Of a DNA stretch of 64,000 nt, positions 1-9,637 are shown piece by piece. Source of the DNA: Microbacterium halophytorum. GTDB lineage: Bacteria > Actinomycetota > Actinomycetes > Actinomycetales > Microbacteriaceae. The DNA is taken from assembly GCF_002970975.1 (NCBI RefSeq), contig NZ_PNFA01000017.1:19187-83186 (forward strand). Direction: 5' to 3'. The position numbers and the translations under genes are program-made. The notes under the pieces are model-generated. The model saw nothing but the letters and a program-made list of their open reading frames with translations, had not been told where the DNA came from and did no database searches. Position 1 is the stretch's first letter. The number at the start of each line of letters is the position of its first letter.

Positions 1-85
1 GCGCGTGATGCGTGTGCCTGAGTCAGTGACATATGTGATTGATGTTGCTACTGTGGCGCGAGTGAGTAAGGCGGTGAACGACCCG

Positions 86-1510
86 ATGGACACCACTCCC
101 GAGTCCGATTGCGACTGCGCGCCGACGCAGGCGGAGCGGCGCGCCCTCTGGGGGCCCGTGTCGCGGCGCGTCGCGCTGGCAGCCGGTGCCGTCGGCGTTG
201 CCGCCGTGAGCATCTCGTCCTTCGCCAAACCGGCAGCGGCGTATAACCCCGCCGACTACCCGTCGTGGGAGGACGTCGCCAACGCGCGCGCGAACCAGTC
301 GGCCAAGGCCGCGGAGACCCGGCGCATCGAAGGACTCATCGCGCAGCTCAAGGAGAACGTCGCGGCGGCCCAGGCGCGCGCCGAGGAAGCGGCGGACGCG
401 TACTACGAGGCGCAGCAGGACGCATTCGCCGCCGCCCAGCGGCTCCAGGAGCTGCAGTCGCAGGCCGATGAGGCGGCGAAGGCGGCCGACGAGGCCGAGC
501 TCGCGGCCGCGCGCCTCGCGGCGCAGCTGAGCCGCACGAGCGGCAACGAGACGTCCCTCGGGGTCCTCTTCGCCGAATCGGACGACAGCGCGGACGAACT
601 GCTCGCGCGCCTCGGGCAGATGGACAAGCTCTCGGAGCAGAACGAATCGATCCGGGCCGACGCCGTCGCCGCGCGCGATTCGGCCCAGTCGCTCTCCGAC
701 CAGGCGGAGGTCGCCCGCGACGAGCGCGACCGCCTGCAGAAGGTGGCCGAGCAGAAGCTCCAGGAAGCGCGCGCCGCGCAGGAGGCGGCGGAGGCCGCTC
801 TCGCGCAGCAGGAGGAGCACCTCGTGACGCTCGAGGCGCAGCTCGCGGCCCTCAAGGACACGACGACCAAGACGGTCGCCGACTACAAGAAGGGCGTCGA
901 GGCCAAGGAGGCATACGAGGCCGAGCAGCGCCGCCGGGCCGAGGAGCGCCGCCGGAAGCAGCAGGAGGAAGCCGAACGGCGCGCCCGCGAGGAGCGGGAG
1001 CGCCGTGAGCGCGAGAACAACGACTCCGGCGGCGGCGGAGGTGGCGGCGGCGGTGGTGGCGGCAACGACACGAGCACCCCGACGAACACCAGCTCGGGCT
1101 CCGGCTGGGTGCGGCCGAACGGCGGCGCCGTGACGTCGGGCTTCGGCCCGCGCATGGTGCAGTGCGGCACCGGGTACTGCTCGAGCGGCTGGCACATGGG
1201 GACCGACATCGCGGCGGGCTGCTGGGCGCCGATCTACGCCGCTCACTCCGGCACGGTGATCTGGGCCGGACCGCTCGGCGGCTACGGCAACTTCGTCAAG
1301 ATCGATCACGGCTATGGCATCGCCACGGGCTACGGCCACCAGAACCAGGTCGCCGTCGGCTACGGCCAGTATGTCTCTGCCGGGCAGGTCATCGGCTACG
1401 AGGGCAACACGGGCAACTCCTTCGGCTGCCACGTGCACTTCGAGGTGTTCCAGGGCGGCACGCAGATCGACCCTGTGCCGTTCATGGCGTCGCGGGGCGT
1501 CTACCTCTGA
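86..1510 (+). CDS. M23 family (LytM-type) peptidoglycan endopeptidase with coiled-coil region
   Basis: Predicted secreted cell-wall hydrolase of 474 aa. The N-terminus has a twin-arginine-like stretch (SRRVALAAGAVGVAAV) followed by an Ala-rich hydrophobic segment, so it is probably exported, possibly by Tat. A long Ala/Glu/Arg-rich coiled coil follows (roughly residues 60-320), then a run of 12 glycines and a Ser/Thr linker. The C-terminal ~130 residues form a LytM domain with the zinc motifs HMGTD and HVHFE. This coiled-coil plus LytM layout is known from EnvC- and RipA-like division hydrolases. The ATG at 86 was chosen; an in-frame GTG at 74 is possible, and the frame stays open back to base 5. 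The fold is well supported; whether it cleaves or only activates another hydrolase is not known. Confidence 0.85.
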   Translation: MDTTPESDCDCAPTQAERRALWGPVSRRVALAAGAVGVAAVSISSFAKPAAAYNPADYPSWEDVANARANQSAKAAETRRIEGLIAQLKENVAAAQARAEEAADAYYEAQQDAFAAAQRLQELQSQADEAAKAADEAELAAARLAAQLSRTSGNETSLGVLFAESDDSADELLARLGQMDKLSEQNESIRADAVAARDSAQSLSDQAEVARDERDRLQKVAEQKLQEARAAQEAAEAALAQQEEHLVTLEAQLAALKDTTTKTVADYKKGVEAKEAYEAEQRRRAEERRRKQQEEAERRAREERERRERENNDSGGGGGGGGGGGGNDTSTPTNTSSGSGWVRPNGGAVTSGFGPRMVQCGTGYCSSGWHMGTDIAAGCWAPIYAAHSGTVIWAGPLGGYGNFVKIDHGYGIATGYGHQNQVAVGYGQYVSAGQVIGYEGNTGNSFGCHVHFEVFQGGTQIDPVPFMASRGVYL

Positions 1511-1538
1511 GGCCCGCGCCGGATGCACGGCATCCGGG

Positions 1539-1582
1539 AACGACGAAGGGGACCAGCCGCGCGGCTGGTCCCCTTCGTCGTT
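1539..1582. terminator. Perfect 44-bp palindrome, bidirectional terminator
   Basis: Two 22-nt arms are perfectly complementary with no spacer. The structure lies between the convergent ends of the M23 peptidase and pyrophosphatase genes, so it can serve both strands. There is no strong T tract. Confidence 0.8.
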
Positions 1583-1586
1583 CGGC

Positions 1587-2078
1587 TCAGTGGCCCTGCG
1601 TCTTGGCGCGGTCGAACGCCTCCGTGACGAGGCGCTCGGCCTCGGCGGCGTTCGCCCACTCGTCGACCTTGACCCACTTGCCCGGCTCGAGGTCCTTGTA
1701 GTGCTCGAAGAAGTGGCAGATCTCCTTGCGGGTGTACTCCGGGAGGTCGTCGACGTCCTGGATGTGGTCCCAGCGCGGGTCCTTCGCGAGCACGGCCACG
1801 ACCTTGTCGTCGCCGCCGGCCTCGTCGCTCATCTTCAGCACGGCGACGGGGCGCACCTTGACGCCGACGCCCGGGTAGACCGAGTGGTCCATGATCACGA
1901 GCACGTCGAGCGGGTCGCCGTCCTCGCCGAGCGTGTTCTCGAAGAAGCCGTAGTCACTCGGGTAGCCGAATGTCGTGTACAGCACGCGGTCCAGGAAGAC
2001 GCGGCCCGTCTCGTGGTCGACCTCGTACTTCACGCGGCTTCCGCGCGGGATCTCGATGACGGCGTCGTATGCGCCCAT
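1587..2078 (-). CDS. ppa: Inorganic pyrophosphatase
   Basis: Family I soluble pyrophosphatase of 163 aa, the usual bacterial length. It hydrolyses PPi to two phosphates in the cytoplasm and so pulls biosynthetic reactions forward. The signature [10 protein letters not shown] with its metal-binding aspartates is present near residue 53, together with the conserved [10 protein letters not shown] substrate segment at the N-terminus and a DDLPEY-like stretch further on. An AGGAGC ribosome-binding site precedes the ATG at 2078, so this gene is leadered, unlike several neighbours. It converges on the M23 gene and shares its terminator. Confidence 0.96.
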   Translation of the reverse strand: MGAYDAVIEIPRGSRVKYEVDHETGRVFLDRVLYTTFGYPSDYGFFENTLGEDGDPLDVLVIMDHSVYPGVGVKVRPVAVLKMSDEAGGDDKVVAVLAKDPRWDHIQDVDDLPEYTRKEICHFFEHYKDLEPGKWVKVDEWANAAEAERLVTEAFDRAKTQGH

Positions 2079-2306
2079 GCGTGTGCTCCTTCAGAAGAAC
2101 GGTTGGAATCCGCGACAAGCCTACCGGCGGCACCCCGGGGAGTTCGAGCGGCGCCGGGGCGGACGGGTCGAGTCGGGTGCGGCGCGCGGGCTCCCCGTCA
2201 CCGGGGCGCGGGCCGGTTCCGCGCGGCGCCCGGCGGCCGGTCTCGACGCGTCGGTGCGCATCCGGACGCCGCGCGTCGGTCGCGGGCGGGGCGGGCGGCC
2301 CCGCGG

Positions 2307-2312
2307 TAGCGT
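2307..2312 (+). promoter_or_regulatory. Leaderless -10 element of tilS
   Basis: TAGCGT followed by exactly 6 nt and the ATG at 2319; no ribosome-binding site is visible. Confidence 0.6.
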
Positions 2313-2318
2313 GAGCGC

Positions 2319-3305
2319 ATGCTCGACCCCGCGATCGCCGCCGTCCGACTCGCCGTGCGCGAGGCGCTCCAGCCGTTCGCCGAGAGCGGCGCGACGATCC
2401 TCGTCGCGCTCTCCGGCGGCGCCGATTCGCTCGCGCTCGCCGCGGCCGCGGCTCACGAAGCGCGGGGCCTCGGCCTCGGCATCGCGGCCGTCACGGTCGA
2501 CCACGGCTTGCAGCCGGGCTCCGCCGAGGTCGCCGAGCGCGCGGCGGCCCAGGCACGCGGGCTCGGGATCCCGGATGCGCGCGTCGCACGCGTCGAGGTG
2601 GGAACGGACGGCGGGCCGGAGGCCGCGGCCCGCACCGCGCGGTACGCCGCGATCTCACGCGCCGCGTCCGAGACCGGCGCCGCGGCCGTCCTGCTCGGCC
2701 ACACGCTCGACGACCAGGCCGAGACGGTGCTGCTCGCCCTCGCCCGCGGCGCCGGCGCCGGCAGTCTGCAGGGGATGGCGCCGCGCCGCATCGACGAGCG
2801 AGGGCTCGCGTGGGAGCGCCCGCTGCTGGGGCTGCGCCGCGCCGAGACGCGCGCGTTCTGCGCCGCGGCCGGCATCGAGGCGTGGGAGGACCCGCACAAC
2901 TCAGACGAGCGGTTCGGCCGCGTGCGCGTGCGCGAGACGGTGCTGCCGGTGCTGGAGCGTGAACTCGGCCCCGGCATCGCCGATGCGCTCGCTCGGACGG
3001 CCGAGCAGCTCCGCGAGGACAACGAGGCGTTCGCCGACATGATCGACGAGACGATCGAGGACATCGTCGAACACGCCGAGGCCGGCATCGCGATCTCGGT
3101 CGCGGCGCTGGCGGCCAACCCGGCGGCCATCCGGAACCGGATCATCCGGCACGTGGCCGCGAGCGAGTTCGATGCGTCGCTCACGCGCCGGCACACCCTC
3201 GAGATCGCCCGCCTCGTCACCGATTGGCGGGGCCAGGGGCCCATCGACCTGCCGGGCTTCGCGGCGACCCGCCGCGGCGCGCTCATCGTGCTCACCGCGC
3301 GTTGA
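2319..3305 (+). CDS. tilS: tRNA(Ile)-lysidine synthase
   Basis: Converts the wobble C of the CAU tRNA-Ile to lysidine using ATP and lysine, so that the tRNA reads AUA. At 328 aa it is an N-type PP-loop ATPase with the signature SGGADS at residues 32-37, a second motif [13 protein letters not shown], and the core Arg/Gly-rich segment before WEDPHNSDE. The actinobacterial short form lacks much of the C-terminal extension of the E. coli enzyme. The ATG at 2319 is supported by a -10 element 6 nt upstream. It precedes hpt and ftsH, the usual actinobacterial order. Confidence 0.95.
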   Translation: MLDPAIAAVRLAVREALQPFAESGATILVALSGGADSLALAAAAAHEARGLGLGIAAVTVDHGLQPGSAEVAERAAAQARGLGIPDARVARVEVGTDGGPEAAARTARYAAISRAASETGAAAVLLGHTLDDQAETVLLALARGAGAGSLQGMAPRRIDERGLAWERPLLGLRRAETRAFCAAAGIEAWEDPHNSDERFGRVRVRETVLPVLERELGPGIADALARTAEQLREDNEAFADMIDETIEDIVEHAEAGIAISVAALAANPAAIRNRIIRHVAASEFDASLTRRHTLEIARLVTDWRGQGPIDLPGFAATRRGALIVLTAR

Positions 3306-3379
3306 CCGTTCCTCGCGCTTCCCGCTCCTCCGCCTCCCGCTGAGGAGCAGGCGGCATGCGATTCCCATTCGGCAATGCG

Positions 3380-3385
3380 TAGGAT
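3380..3385 (+). promoter_or_regulatory. Leaderless -10 element of hpt
   Basis: TAGGAT, then 6 nt, then the ATG at 3392. Confidence 0.6.
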
Positions 3386-3391
3386 CGATGC

Positions 3392-3943
3392 ATGCGCGCC
3401 GCGGATATCGCCGACCAGCTGACCGACATCCTCGTGACCGAGGAGCAGATAGGCGACAAGCTCGCCGAGATCGCTCGGCAGGTGGAGGCCGACTACGAGG
3501 GCAAGAAGCTCCTGCTCGTCGGCGTGCTGAAGGGGGCTGCCACGGTGATGGTCGACTTCTCGCGCCACCTCGACCGCGAGATCGAGATGGACTGGATGGC
3601 GGTGTCGAGCTACGGGGCGGGCACCAAGTCCAGCGGAGTCGTGCAGATCCGCAAGGACCTCGACACCGACCTCGGCGGCTACCACGTGCTGATCGTCGAG
3701 GACATCATCGACTCCGGCCTCACGCTGAGCTGGCTGCTGAAGAACTTCGCGGAGCGCGGTGCCGAGTCGGTCGAGGTCTTCGCGCTGCTGCGCAAGCCGG
3801 AGGCCGTGAAGGTCGAGATCGACTGCCGCTACCTCGGCTTCGACATCCCGAACGAGTTCGTCGTCGGCTACGGCCTCGACTTCGCCGAGCACTACCGAAA
3901 CCTGCGCGACGTCGCGGTCCTCGCTCCTCACGTCTACTCCTGA
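3392..3943 (+). CDS. hpt: Hypoxanthine phosphoribosyltransferase
   Basis: Purine-salvage enzyme of 183 aa that joins hypoxanthine or guanine to PRPP to give IMP or GMP. The PRPP-binding loop [10 protein letters not shown] lies near residue 102, and the N-terminal LLVGVLKGA and WMAVSSYG segments match the family. The C-terminal [18 protein letters not shown] purine-binding segment is intact. The start is fixed by the upstream TAGGAT. The tilS-hpt-ftsH order is conserved in actinobacteria and other Gram-positives. Confidence 0.96.
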   Translation: MRAADIADQLTDILVTEEQIGDKLAEIARQVEADYEGKKLLLVGVLKGAATVMVDFSRHLDREIEMDWMAVSSYGAGTKSSGVVQIRKDLDTDLGGYHVLIVEDIIDSGLTLSWLLKNFAERGAESVEVFALLRKPEAVKVEIDCRYLGFDIPNEFVVGYGLDFAEHYRNLRDVAVLAPHVYS

Positions 3944-4104
3944 TCGGAGCGGTGCCAGGGCGCCGCTCGACCTCGGCCGCCGCTCGCGCGTTACGCCTCG
4001 GGCGAATTCAGAAGCGCCATAGTGGCCGCGCGATAGCCTGGAGGCTGGACGCGCTTCGGCGCGCAGTTCGTCGACCCCGAGGGAGCACGGGCGCAGCCCG
4101 CACT

Positions 4105-6102
4105 ATGAAAGCCAAGAAGATCACCCGCAATCCGCTGATCTATGTGCTGCTGATCGGCGTGCTTCTCATTGCGGGTTTCATCCTGATCAACTCGCTCGCG
4201 GGGCCGAAGCAGATCACCACCCAGCAGGGCATGGAGCTGCTCGGCGGCGACACCGTGACCGAGGTCACGATCACCGACGGCAACCAGCGGGTCGACATGC
4301 ACCTCTCCGAGGCCTTCGAGGGCTCGGAGGACGTGCAGTTCTACTACGTCGGCGCCCGCGCCGACGAGGTCGTCGCCGCGGTCGAGACGGCGGCGCCGGC
4401 CGACGGTTTCGACGACGACGTGCCGCAGCAGAGCATCCTGGGCAGCCTGCTGACCTTCATGATCCCCGTGCTGCTGCTCGGCCTGCTGTTCTGGTTCCTG
4501 CTCGCGAACGCGCAGGGCGGCGGCAAGATGGCGCAGTTCGGCAAGTCGAAGGCGAAGATCGCCAACAAGGAGCATCCGGATGTGACGTTCGCGGACGTCG
4601 CCGGCGCCGACGAGGCGCTCGAAGAGCTGCAGGAGATCAAGGACTTCCTCGCGGACCCCTCGAAGTACCAGGCCGTCGGCGCGCGCATCCCGAAGGGCGT
4701 CATGCTCTACGGCCCTCCCGGAACGGGCAAGACGCTGCTCGCCAGGGCCGTCGCGGGCGAGGCGGGCGTGCCGTTCTACTCGATCTCCGGTTCGGACTTC
4801 GTCGAGATGTTCGTCGGCGTCGGTGCGAGCCGCGTGCGCGACCTGTTCAACCAGGCCAAGGAGAACTCCCCGGCCATCATCTTCATCGACGAGATCGATG
4901 CCGTCGGCCGCCAGCGCGGCGCCGGCATGGGCGGCGGCCACGACGAGCGCGAGCAGACGCTGAACCAGATGCTCGTCGAGATGGACGGCTTCGACCCCAA
5001 GGCGAACGTGATCGTGATCGCCGCGACGAACCGCCCGGACATCCTCGACCCGGCGCTGCTGCGCCCCGGCCGCTTCGACCGCCAGATCGGCGTCGACGCG
5101 CCCGACCTCGCGGGCCGCAAGCAGATCCTCGAGGTGCACGGGCGCGGCAAGCCTCTCGCCGACAGCGTCGACCTCGACTCCGTTGCGCGCAAGACGCCGG
5201 GCTTCACGGGCGCCGACCTCGCGAACGTCCTCAACGAGGCGGCGCTGCTCACGGCGCGCTCGAACGCGCAGCTCATCGACCACCGCGCGCTCGACGAGGC
5301 GATCGACCGCGTCATCGGCGGCCCGCAGCGGCGCACGCGAGTGATGAAGGACAAGGAGCGCCTGATCACGGCGTACCACGAGGGCGGCCACGCTCTCGCG
5401 GCGGCGGCCATGAACTTCTCCGACCCCGTCACGAAGATCACGATCCTGCCGCGCGGCAAGGCCCTCGGCTACACGATGGTGCTGCCGCTCGAGGACAAGT
5501 TCTCGATCACGCGCAACGAGCTGCAGGACCAGCTCACGTACGCGATGGGCGGCCGCGTCGCCGAGGAGATCGTGTTCCACGACCCGACGACGGGCGCGTC
5601 GAACGACATCCAGAAGGCGACCTCGACGGCCCGCAAGATGGTCACCGAGTACGGCATGACGACGGCCGTCGGCCCCGTCATGCTCTCCGGCGGCAGCGGC
5701 GAGGTGTTCATGGGCCGCGACATGGGCCACGGGCGCGACTATTCCGACGGCTCCGCCTCGACGATCGACGCCGAGGTGCGCGCGCTCATCGAACAGGCCC
5801 ACGACGAGGCGTACGAGGTGCTGAACGCGAACCGCGACATCCTCGACCAGCTGGCGCACGAGCTCCTCGAGAAGGAGACGCTCGACCACCACCGGCTCGA
5901 CGAGATCTTCGCCAACGTGCGCAAGCTCCCGATGCGCCCGCAGTGGCTGTCGAGCGGCGACCGCCCCGGCTCCGATCTGCCGCCGATCGAGGTCCCCGCG
6001 CGCGCGTCCGACGTGGCGATCGCCGCGAACGCCGAGGCGCCGCAGGCGCAGGCCTCGCAGCCGAACCCCGCGACCGGCACGACCCGACCGGCGACCGCCT
6101 GA
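4105..6102 (+). CDS. ftsH: ATP-dependent zinc metalloprotease FtsH
   Basis: Membrane-bound AAA+ protease of 665 aa that degrades misfolded membrane and some soluble proteins. Two transmembrane segments (about residues 11-30 and 112-133) flank a small extracytoplasmic domain. The AAA module has Walker A GPPGTGKT at 203-210, Walker [11 protein letters not shown] near 258, and the second region of homology ending RPGRFDRQI. The zinc site HEGGH is at 425-429; the Gly in third position is common in actinobacteria. The start is the ATG of MKAKKI, not the far longer open frame upstream. A TAGCCT -10-like element lies about 70 nt upstream. The tail is Ala/Pro-rich. The folE ATG follows 3 nt after the stop codon. 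Confidence 0.97.
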   Translation: MKAKKITRNPLIYVLLIGVLLIAGFILINSLAGPKQITTQQGMELLGGDTVTEVTITDGNQRVDMHLSEAFEGSEDVQFYYVGARADEVVAAVETAAPADGFDDDVPQQSILGSLLTFMIPVLLLGLLFWFLLANAQGGGKMAQFGKSKAKIANKEHPDVTFADVAGADEALEELQEIKDFLADPSKYQAVGARIPKGVMLYGPPGTGKTLLARAVAGEAGVPFYSISGSDFVEMFVGVGASRVRDLFNQAKENSPAIIFIDEIDAVGRQRGAGMGGGHDEREQTLNQMLVEMDGFDPKANVIVIAATNRPDILDPALLRPGRFDRQIGVDAPDLAGRKQILEVHGRGKPLADSVDLDSVARKTPGFTGADLANVLNEAALLTARSNAQLIDHRALDEAIDRVIGGPQRRTRVMKDKERLITAYHEGGHALAAAAMNFSDPVTKITILPRGKALGYTMVLPLEDKFSITRNELQDQLTYAMGGRVAEEIVFHDPTTGASNDIQKATSTARKMVTEYGMTTAVGPVMLSGGSGEVFMGRDMGHGRDYSDGSASTIDAEVRALIEQAHDEAYEVLNANRDILDQLAHELLEKETLDHHRLDEIFANVRKLPMRPQWLSSGDRPGSDLPPIEVPARASDVAIAANAEAPQAQASQPNPATGTTRPATA

Positions 6103-6105
6103 GCC

Positions 6106-6735
6106 ATGGCCGTGCCGGATGGCGTGGACCGCGAGCGCATCGCGGCCCTGACGCGCGAGTTCCTCCTCGCGATCGGTGAGGACCCGGATCGCCCCGGCCT
6201 CACGAAGACCCCGGAGCGCGTCGCCGGGATGGCCGCCGAGATGTTCGGCGGCCTCGCGCAGGACGCCGCGGGGCCGCTCGCCGCGACCATCAGCGTCGCG
6301 AGCGGGCCGGCGCCCGAGACCGAGCCCTCCGGCCCCGTGATCGTGCGGGGCATCCGGTTCCGCTCCGTGTGCGAGCACCACCTGCTGCCGAGCGCGGGCA
6401 CGGCGCACATCGCGTACCTGCCGGGCGACAGGGTCGTCGGGCTCGGCGCGTTCCCGCGCGTGATCGACATCCTGGCGAACCGCCCCCAGGTGCAGGAGCG
6501 GCTCGGCGAGCAGATCGCCGACACGATCGCCGACGCGCTCGACGCCCGCGGCGTCGTCGTGGTGCTCGACGCCGTGCACGGCTGCGTCACGCTGCGCGGG
6601 CCCCAGCAGTCCGGCAGTTCGACCGTCACGATCGCGAGCCGCGGCGAGCTCGCCGAGCCGGCCGCGCGCGCCGAGATCATGGCCCTCATCGCGGCGGGTG
6701 AGCCGGCCGATCCGGACGCGGGGGGAGCGCGCTGA
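6106..6735 (+). CDS. folE: GTP cyclohydrolase I
   Basis: First enzyme of folate synthesis, converting GTP to dihydroneopterin triphosphate. It is 209 aa long. The zinc/active-site motif SVCEHHLLP lies at about residues 87-95, and a second segment DAVHGCVTLRGPQQ supplies the other zinc cysteine. Standard family regions EDPDRPGLTKTPERVA and VVGLGAFPRVIDILA are present. Translation is probably coupled to ftsH (3-nt gap), and the stop overlaps the folP/B ATG by one base. Confidence 0.96.
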   Translation: MAVPDGVDRERIAALTREFLLAIGEDPDRPGLTKTPERVAGMAAEMFGGLAQDAAGPLAATISVASGPAPETEPSGPVIVRGIRFRSVCEHHLLPSAGTAHIAYLPGDRVVGLGAFPRVIDILANRPQVQERLGEQIADTIADALDARGVVVVLDAVHGCVTLRGPQQSGSSTVTIASRGELAEPAARAEIMALIAAGEPADPDAGGAR

Positions 6736-7976
6736 TGGAGGTCTGGGGCGTCGTGAACGTCACGCCCGATTCGTTCAGCGACGGCGGCGAGTTCTTCGAC
6801 CAGGGCAGGGCGATCGCCCACGGGCGGGAGCTGCTCGCCGCCGGCGCGACGATCCTCGACATCGGCGGCGAATCGACCAGGCCCGGCTCGATGCCGATCG
6901 GCGCCGAGGAGGAGCTGCGCCGCGTGCTCCCGGTGATCGAGGCCCTGGCAGGCGAGGCCGTCGTGAGCGTCGACACGTACCGCGCCGTGGTCGCCGAGCG
7001 CGCGGTCGCCGCGGGCGCCCGCATCGTGAACGACGTCTCGGGCGGGCTGGAGGACCCCCGGATCTTCGAGGTCGCCGCCGCCGCGGGCGTGCAGATCGCC
7101 ATCGGGCATTGGCGCGGCCCGTCCTCCGACATGTACCGGATGGCGCGATACGAACGCGTCGGCGCCGAGATCGCCGCCGAGCTGTCCGAACGCGTCGCGC
7201 AGGCGATCGCCGCCGGCGTGCGGCGCGACCAGGTCATCCTCGACCCCGGCATTGGGTTCGCCAAGACGCCGGAGCAGAGCTGGGCAGCGCTCCGCGAGCT
7301 CGACGAGGTGCGCGCGCTCGGGCTCCCCGTGCTCGTCGGGGTGTCGCGCAAGCGCTTCCTCGCGACGGCGCTGGGCGAGGACCCGTCGCGCGACCGCCGC
7401 GACTTCGCGAGCGCCGTCGTCAGCGTGCTGGCGGCGCAGGCCGGGGCGTACGGCGTGCGCGTGCACGACGTGGCGGCGACGACCGACGCGCTCGCGGTGC
7501 TCGGGGAGTGGGCGCCCGCCGGTATCGGCGCGGTGGCGAGCGGTGAAGAGGCGCCGGATGCAGACGCGCCGGCGGAAGGGCGCGGCGGTGCGGCGGTGCC
7601 CGGCACGATCGAGCTGAACGGGCTGGCGGTGTTCGGCCGCCACGGAGTGTTCGACTTCGAGCGCGAGAACGGCCAGGAGTTCGTCGTCGACGTGTCGCTC
7701 CGGCTCGACACCGCGCCGGCCGCCGCGAGCGACGACGTCGCCGACACGGTGCACTACGGCGAGCTCGCCGACGCCGTCGCGGCGATCGTCGGGGGAGAGC
7801 CGGTGAACCTCATCGAGACGCTCGCGGCGCGCATCGCCGACGCCGTGCTGGCCTTCGACGCGCGGATCGACGCCGCGGTCGTCGCGGTGCACAAGCCCCA
7901 CGCCCCGATCGAGCAGAGCTTCCGCGACGTCGCCGTCACGGCGACGCGCGAGCGCCGCGGAACGGGCGCGCGGTGA
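6735..7976 (+). CDS. folP-folB: Fused dihydropteroate synthase - dihydroneopterin aldolase
   Basis: Single 413-aa frame holding two folate enzymes. Residues 1 to about 265 are dihydropteroate synthase (VNVTPDSFSDGG start, DIGGESTRPGS pterin/phosphate loop, DPGIGFAKT, SRKRF). After an Ala/Glu/Gly-rich linker of about 30 residues, roughly 290-405 is dihydroneopterin aldolase (LNGLAVFGRHGVF, catalytic-type lysine in VHKPHAPI). Both domains look complete. In most actinobacteria folP and folB are separate adjacent genes, so this is a domain fusion. It lies in the folate operon and overlaps folK by 4 nt (GTGA). Confidence 0.93.
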   Translation: MEVWGVVNVTPDSFSDGGEFFDQGRAIAHGRELLAAGATILDIGGESTRPGSMPIGAEEELRRVLPVIEALAGEAVVSVDTYRAVVAERAVAAGARIVNDVSGGLEDPRIFEVAAAAGVQIAIGHWRGPSSDMYRMARYERVGAEIAAELSERVAQAIAAGVRRDQVILDPGIGFAKTPEQSWAALRELDEVRALGLPVLVGVSRKRFLATALGEDPSRDRRDFASAVVSVLAAQAGAYGVRVHDVAATTDALAVLGEWAPAGIGAVASGEEAPDADAPAEGRGGAAVPGTIELNGLAVFGRHGVFDFERENGQEFVVDVSLRLDTAPAAASDDVADTVHYGELADAVAAIVGGEPVNLIETLAARIADAVLAFDARIDAAVVAVHKPHAPIEQSFRDVAVTATRERRGTGAR

Positions 7977-8572
7977 CGGCGCGGCGCCCGGGCGTCGGGC
8001 CCGTCGATCGGACCTCCGGCGCGCGCGCGCACGCACCGGCCGAGCCGGCCCCCGCCGGGCGGGCCGCGGTGGCCGCCGTGGTCGCGTTCGGCGCGAATCT
8101 CGGCGATCGGTACGCGACGCTCACCGCCGCGGCGCGCGAGATCGCGGCGCTCGACGGCGTGCACGGCATCCGGATGTCGACGCCCGTCGAGTCGGTCGCG
8201 ATCACGCTCTCGGGGCCCGACCCGACCAAGCCCGGGTACGTCAACGCCGTCGCCGTCGTCACGACGACGCTCGGCGCCGACGAGCTGCTCGCGGCGCTTC
8301 AGGGCATCGAGAACGCGCACGGCCGGGTGCGCGAGGAGCGCTGGGGCGACCGAACGCTCGACCTGGACGTGATCGCGTACGGCGGCGCCGTGAGCGACGA
8401 CCCGCTCCTGACGCTGCCGCACCCGCGCGCGCACGAGCGCGACTTCGTGCTCGGCCCGTGGCTCGAGCTCGACCCCGATGCCGCGGTGCCCGGCCGGGGG
8501 CGCGCCGATGAGCTGCTCGCGGCGCTGCGCGCGGCGCAGGATGCGCGAGGCGCAGGGGAGGGCGCGCCGTGA
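7973..8572 (+). CDS. folK: 6-hydroxymethyl-7,8-dihydropterin pyrophosphokinase
   Basis: Transfers pyrophosphate from ATP to hydroxymethyl-dihydropterin, giving the substrate of dihydropteroate synthase. Key family motifs are FGANLGDR near residue 37, the WGDRTLDLDVIAYG catalytic segment, and LPHPRAHERDFVLGPW. At 199 aa it is longer than the usual ~160 because of an Ala/Pro/Gly-rich N-terminal tail of about 35 residues. The GTG at 7973 overlaps the preceding stop; a later start inside the tail cannot be excluded. Confidence 0.94.
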   Translation: MTARRPGVGPVDRTSGARAHAPAEPAPAGRAAVAAVVAFGANLGDRYATLTAAAREIAALDGVHGIRMSTPVESVAITLSGPDPTKPGYVNAVAVVTTTLGADELLAALQGIENAHGRVREERWGDRTLDLDVIAYGGAVSDDPLLTLPHPRAHERDFVLGPWLELDPDAAVPGRGRADELLAALRAAQDARGAGEGAP

Positions 8573-9057
8573 AGAGGACGGAACCGATCGCCCTCGTCGT
8601 CGCCGCGGTCCTCGGCGGCGGTGCCGGCTACCTGATCGACCAGCTCCTCTCGGCGACGGGGCACCCCACGTTCACGCCGCCGGTCGGCCTGAGCATCATG
8701 CTCGTCGTGCTGGGCGGGGCGTGCATCGCCCTCGCCTGGCCCATCCGGAAGTCGGTGAAGGACGCGAAGGCGCCGCGCGTCGATCCGTTCCGCGCGCTGC
8801 GCGTCGCCGTGCTCGCGAAGGCGTCGAGCCTCGTCGGCGCTCTCGTCGGCGGCGTGTGCGCCGGCCTTCTGGTCTTCCTCGCTTCCCGGCCCGTGGTTCC
8901 GCCGGTAGGGTCGATGACAGCGATCATCGCCGCGGTGGGGGCCAGCGCCGCCCTGGTCGCGGCGGCGCTGTTCGCCGAGTACATGTGCACCCTGCCGAAG
9001 GATCCCGATGACCGAGACCAGCCAGACGCCGGGCCAGGAGCCGAGCCCACGACCTGA
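8569..9057 (+). CDS. DUF3180 family membrane protein
   Basis: Integral membrane protein of 162 aa with four predicted hydrophobic segments (near residues 7-27, 38-56, 84-104 and 115-137). It matches DUF3180, which regularly follows folK in actinobacterial folate operons. Its function is unknown. The GTG start overlaps the folK stop by 4 nt, so translation is coupled. The last ~50 nt overlap the next gene in another frame. Confidence 0.82.
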   Translation: MKRTEPIALVVAAVLGGGAGYLIDQLLSATGHPTFTPPVGLSIMLVVLGGACIALAWPIRKSVKDAKAPRVDPFRALRVAVLAKASSLVGALVGGVCAGLLVFLASRPVVPPVGSMTAIIAAVGASAALVAAALFAEYMCTLPKDPDDRDQPDAGPGAEPTT

Positions 9058-9637
9058 CGGGTCGGGCATCGTTCCACCGCCGCCTTCGGGGATCGCGCCC
9101 GAGGCCGCCCCCGTGCTCGACGAGGGCACGTACGAGCAGATCCGCGAGCCGCGCTCCGAGAACCGGCTCGCCCTCGACGGCACGTGGCACCAGATCTCGC
9201 CCAAGTACGTCCTGTCGCAGACGGTGCAGAACGCGATCGTCGTCGTGCTCGCGCTCGTCGCGGCCACGGCGCTCTACCTGATCGCCGAGCAGTGGTGGGC
9301 GTGGATCGCGGCGGGCGCCATCGTCGTGGTGACCGTGATCACGCAGATCATCCTGCCCCGGCAGGCCCGCGCGCTCGGCTACATGCTGCGCGAGGACGAC
9401 CTGGTGTTCCGCAAGGGCATCCTGTGGCAGCGCATCGTCGCGGTGCCGTACGGCCGAATGCAGCTCGTCGACATCACGCACGGGCCGATGGACCGCGCCT
9501 TCGGAATCGCGAAGCTCAAGATGATCACGGCGGCCGCGACGACCGGCGTCGAGATCCCCGGCCTGTCGCAGGATGCGGCGGAGTCGCTGCGCGACACCCT
9601 GATCGAGGTCGCCGAGACGAGGCGGACCGGCCTGTGA
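9008..9637 (+). CDS. Bacterial PH-domain membrane protein (YdbS-like)
   Basis: Protein of 209 aa. A Pro/Glu-rich N-terminus precedes two closely spaced membrane segments (about residues 76-93 and 96-116), then one bacterial PH (bPH2, formerly DUF304) domain with the typical LGYMLREDDLVFRKGILW and VPYGRMQLVDITHGPMDR pattern. It pairs with the longer bPH2 protein that follows, the same pairing as B. subtilis YdbS/YdbT. The biochemical role of the family is not established. The start codon lies inside the DUF3180 gene, an unusually long overlap. Confidence 0.85.
   Translation: MTETSQTPGQEPSPRPDGSGIVPPPPSGIAPEAAPVLDEGTYEQIREPRSENRLALDGTWHQISPKYVLSQTVQNAIVVVLALVAATALYLIAEQWWAWIAAGAIVVVTVITQIILPRQARALGYMLREDDLVFRKGILWQRIVAVPYGRMQLVDITHGPMDRAFGIAKLKMITAAATTGVEIPGLSQDAAESLRDTLIEVAETRRTGL

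Noticed and set aside
5377..5391. FtsH zinc motif HEGGH instead of HEAGH, thought to be a mutation
   Set aside because: Gly at this place is normal in actinobacterial FtsH proteins.
3991..6579. 862-aa open frame on the minus strand across ftsH and folE
   Set aside because: Arg/Val/His-rich antisense frame produced by high GC; ftsH and folE on the plus strand carry all conserved motifs.
5739..8036. 765-aa open frame opposite the folate genes
   Set aside because: Low-complexity antisense shadow of folE and folP/B with no recognisable domain.
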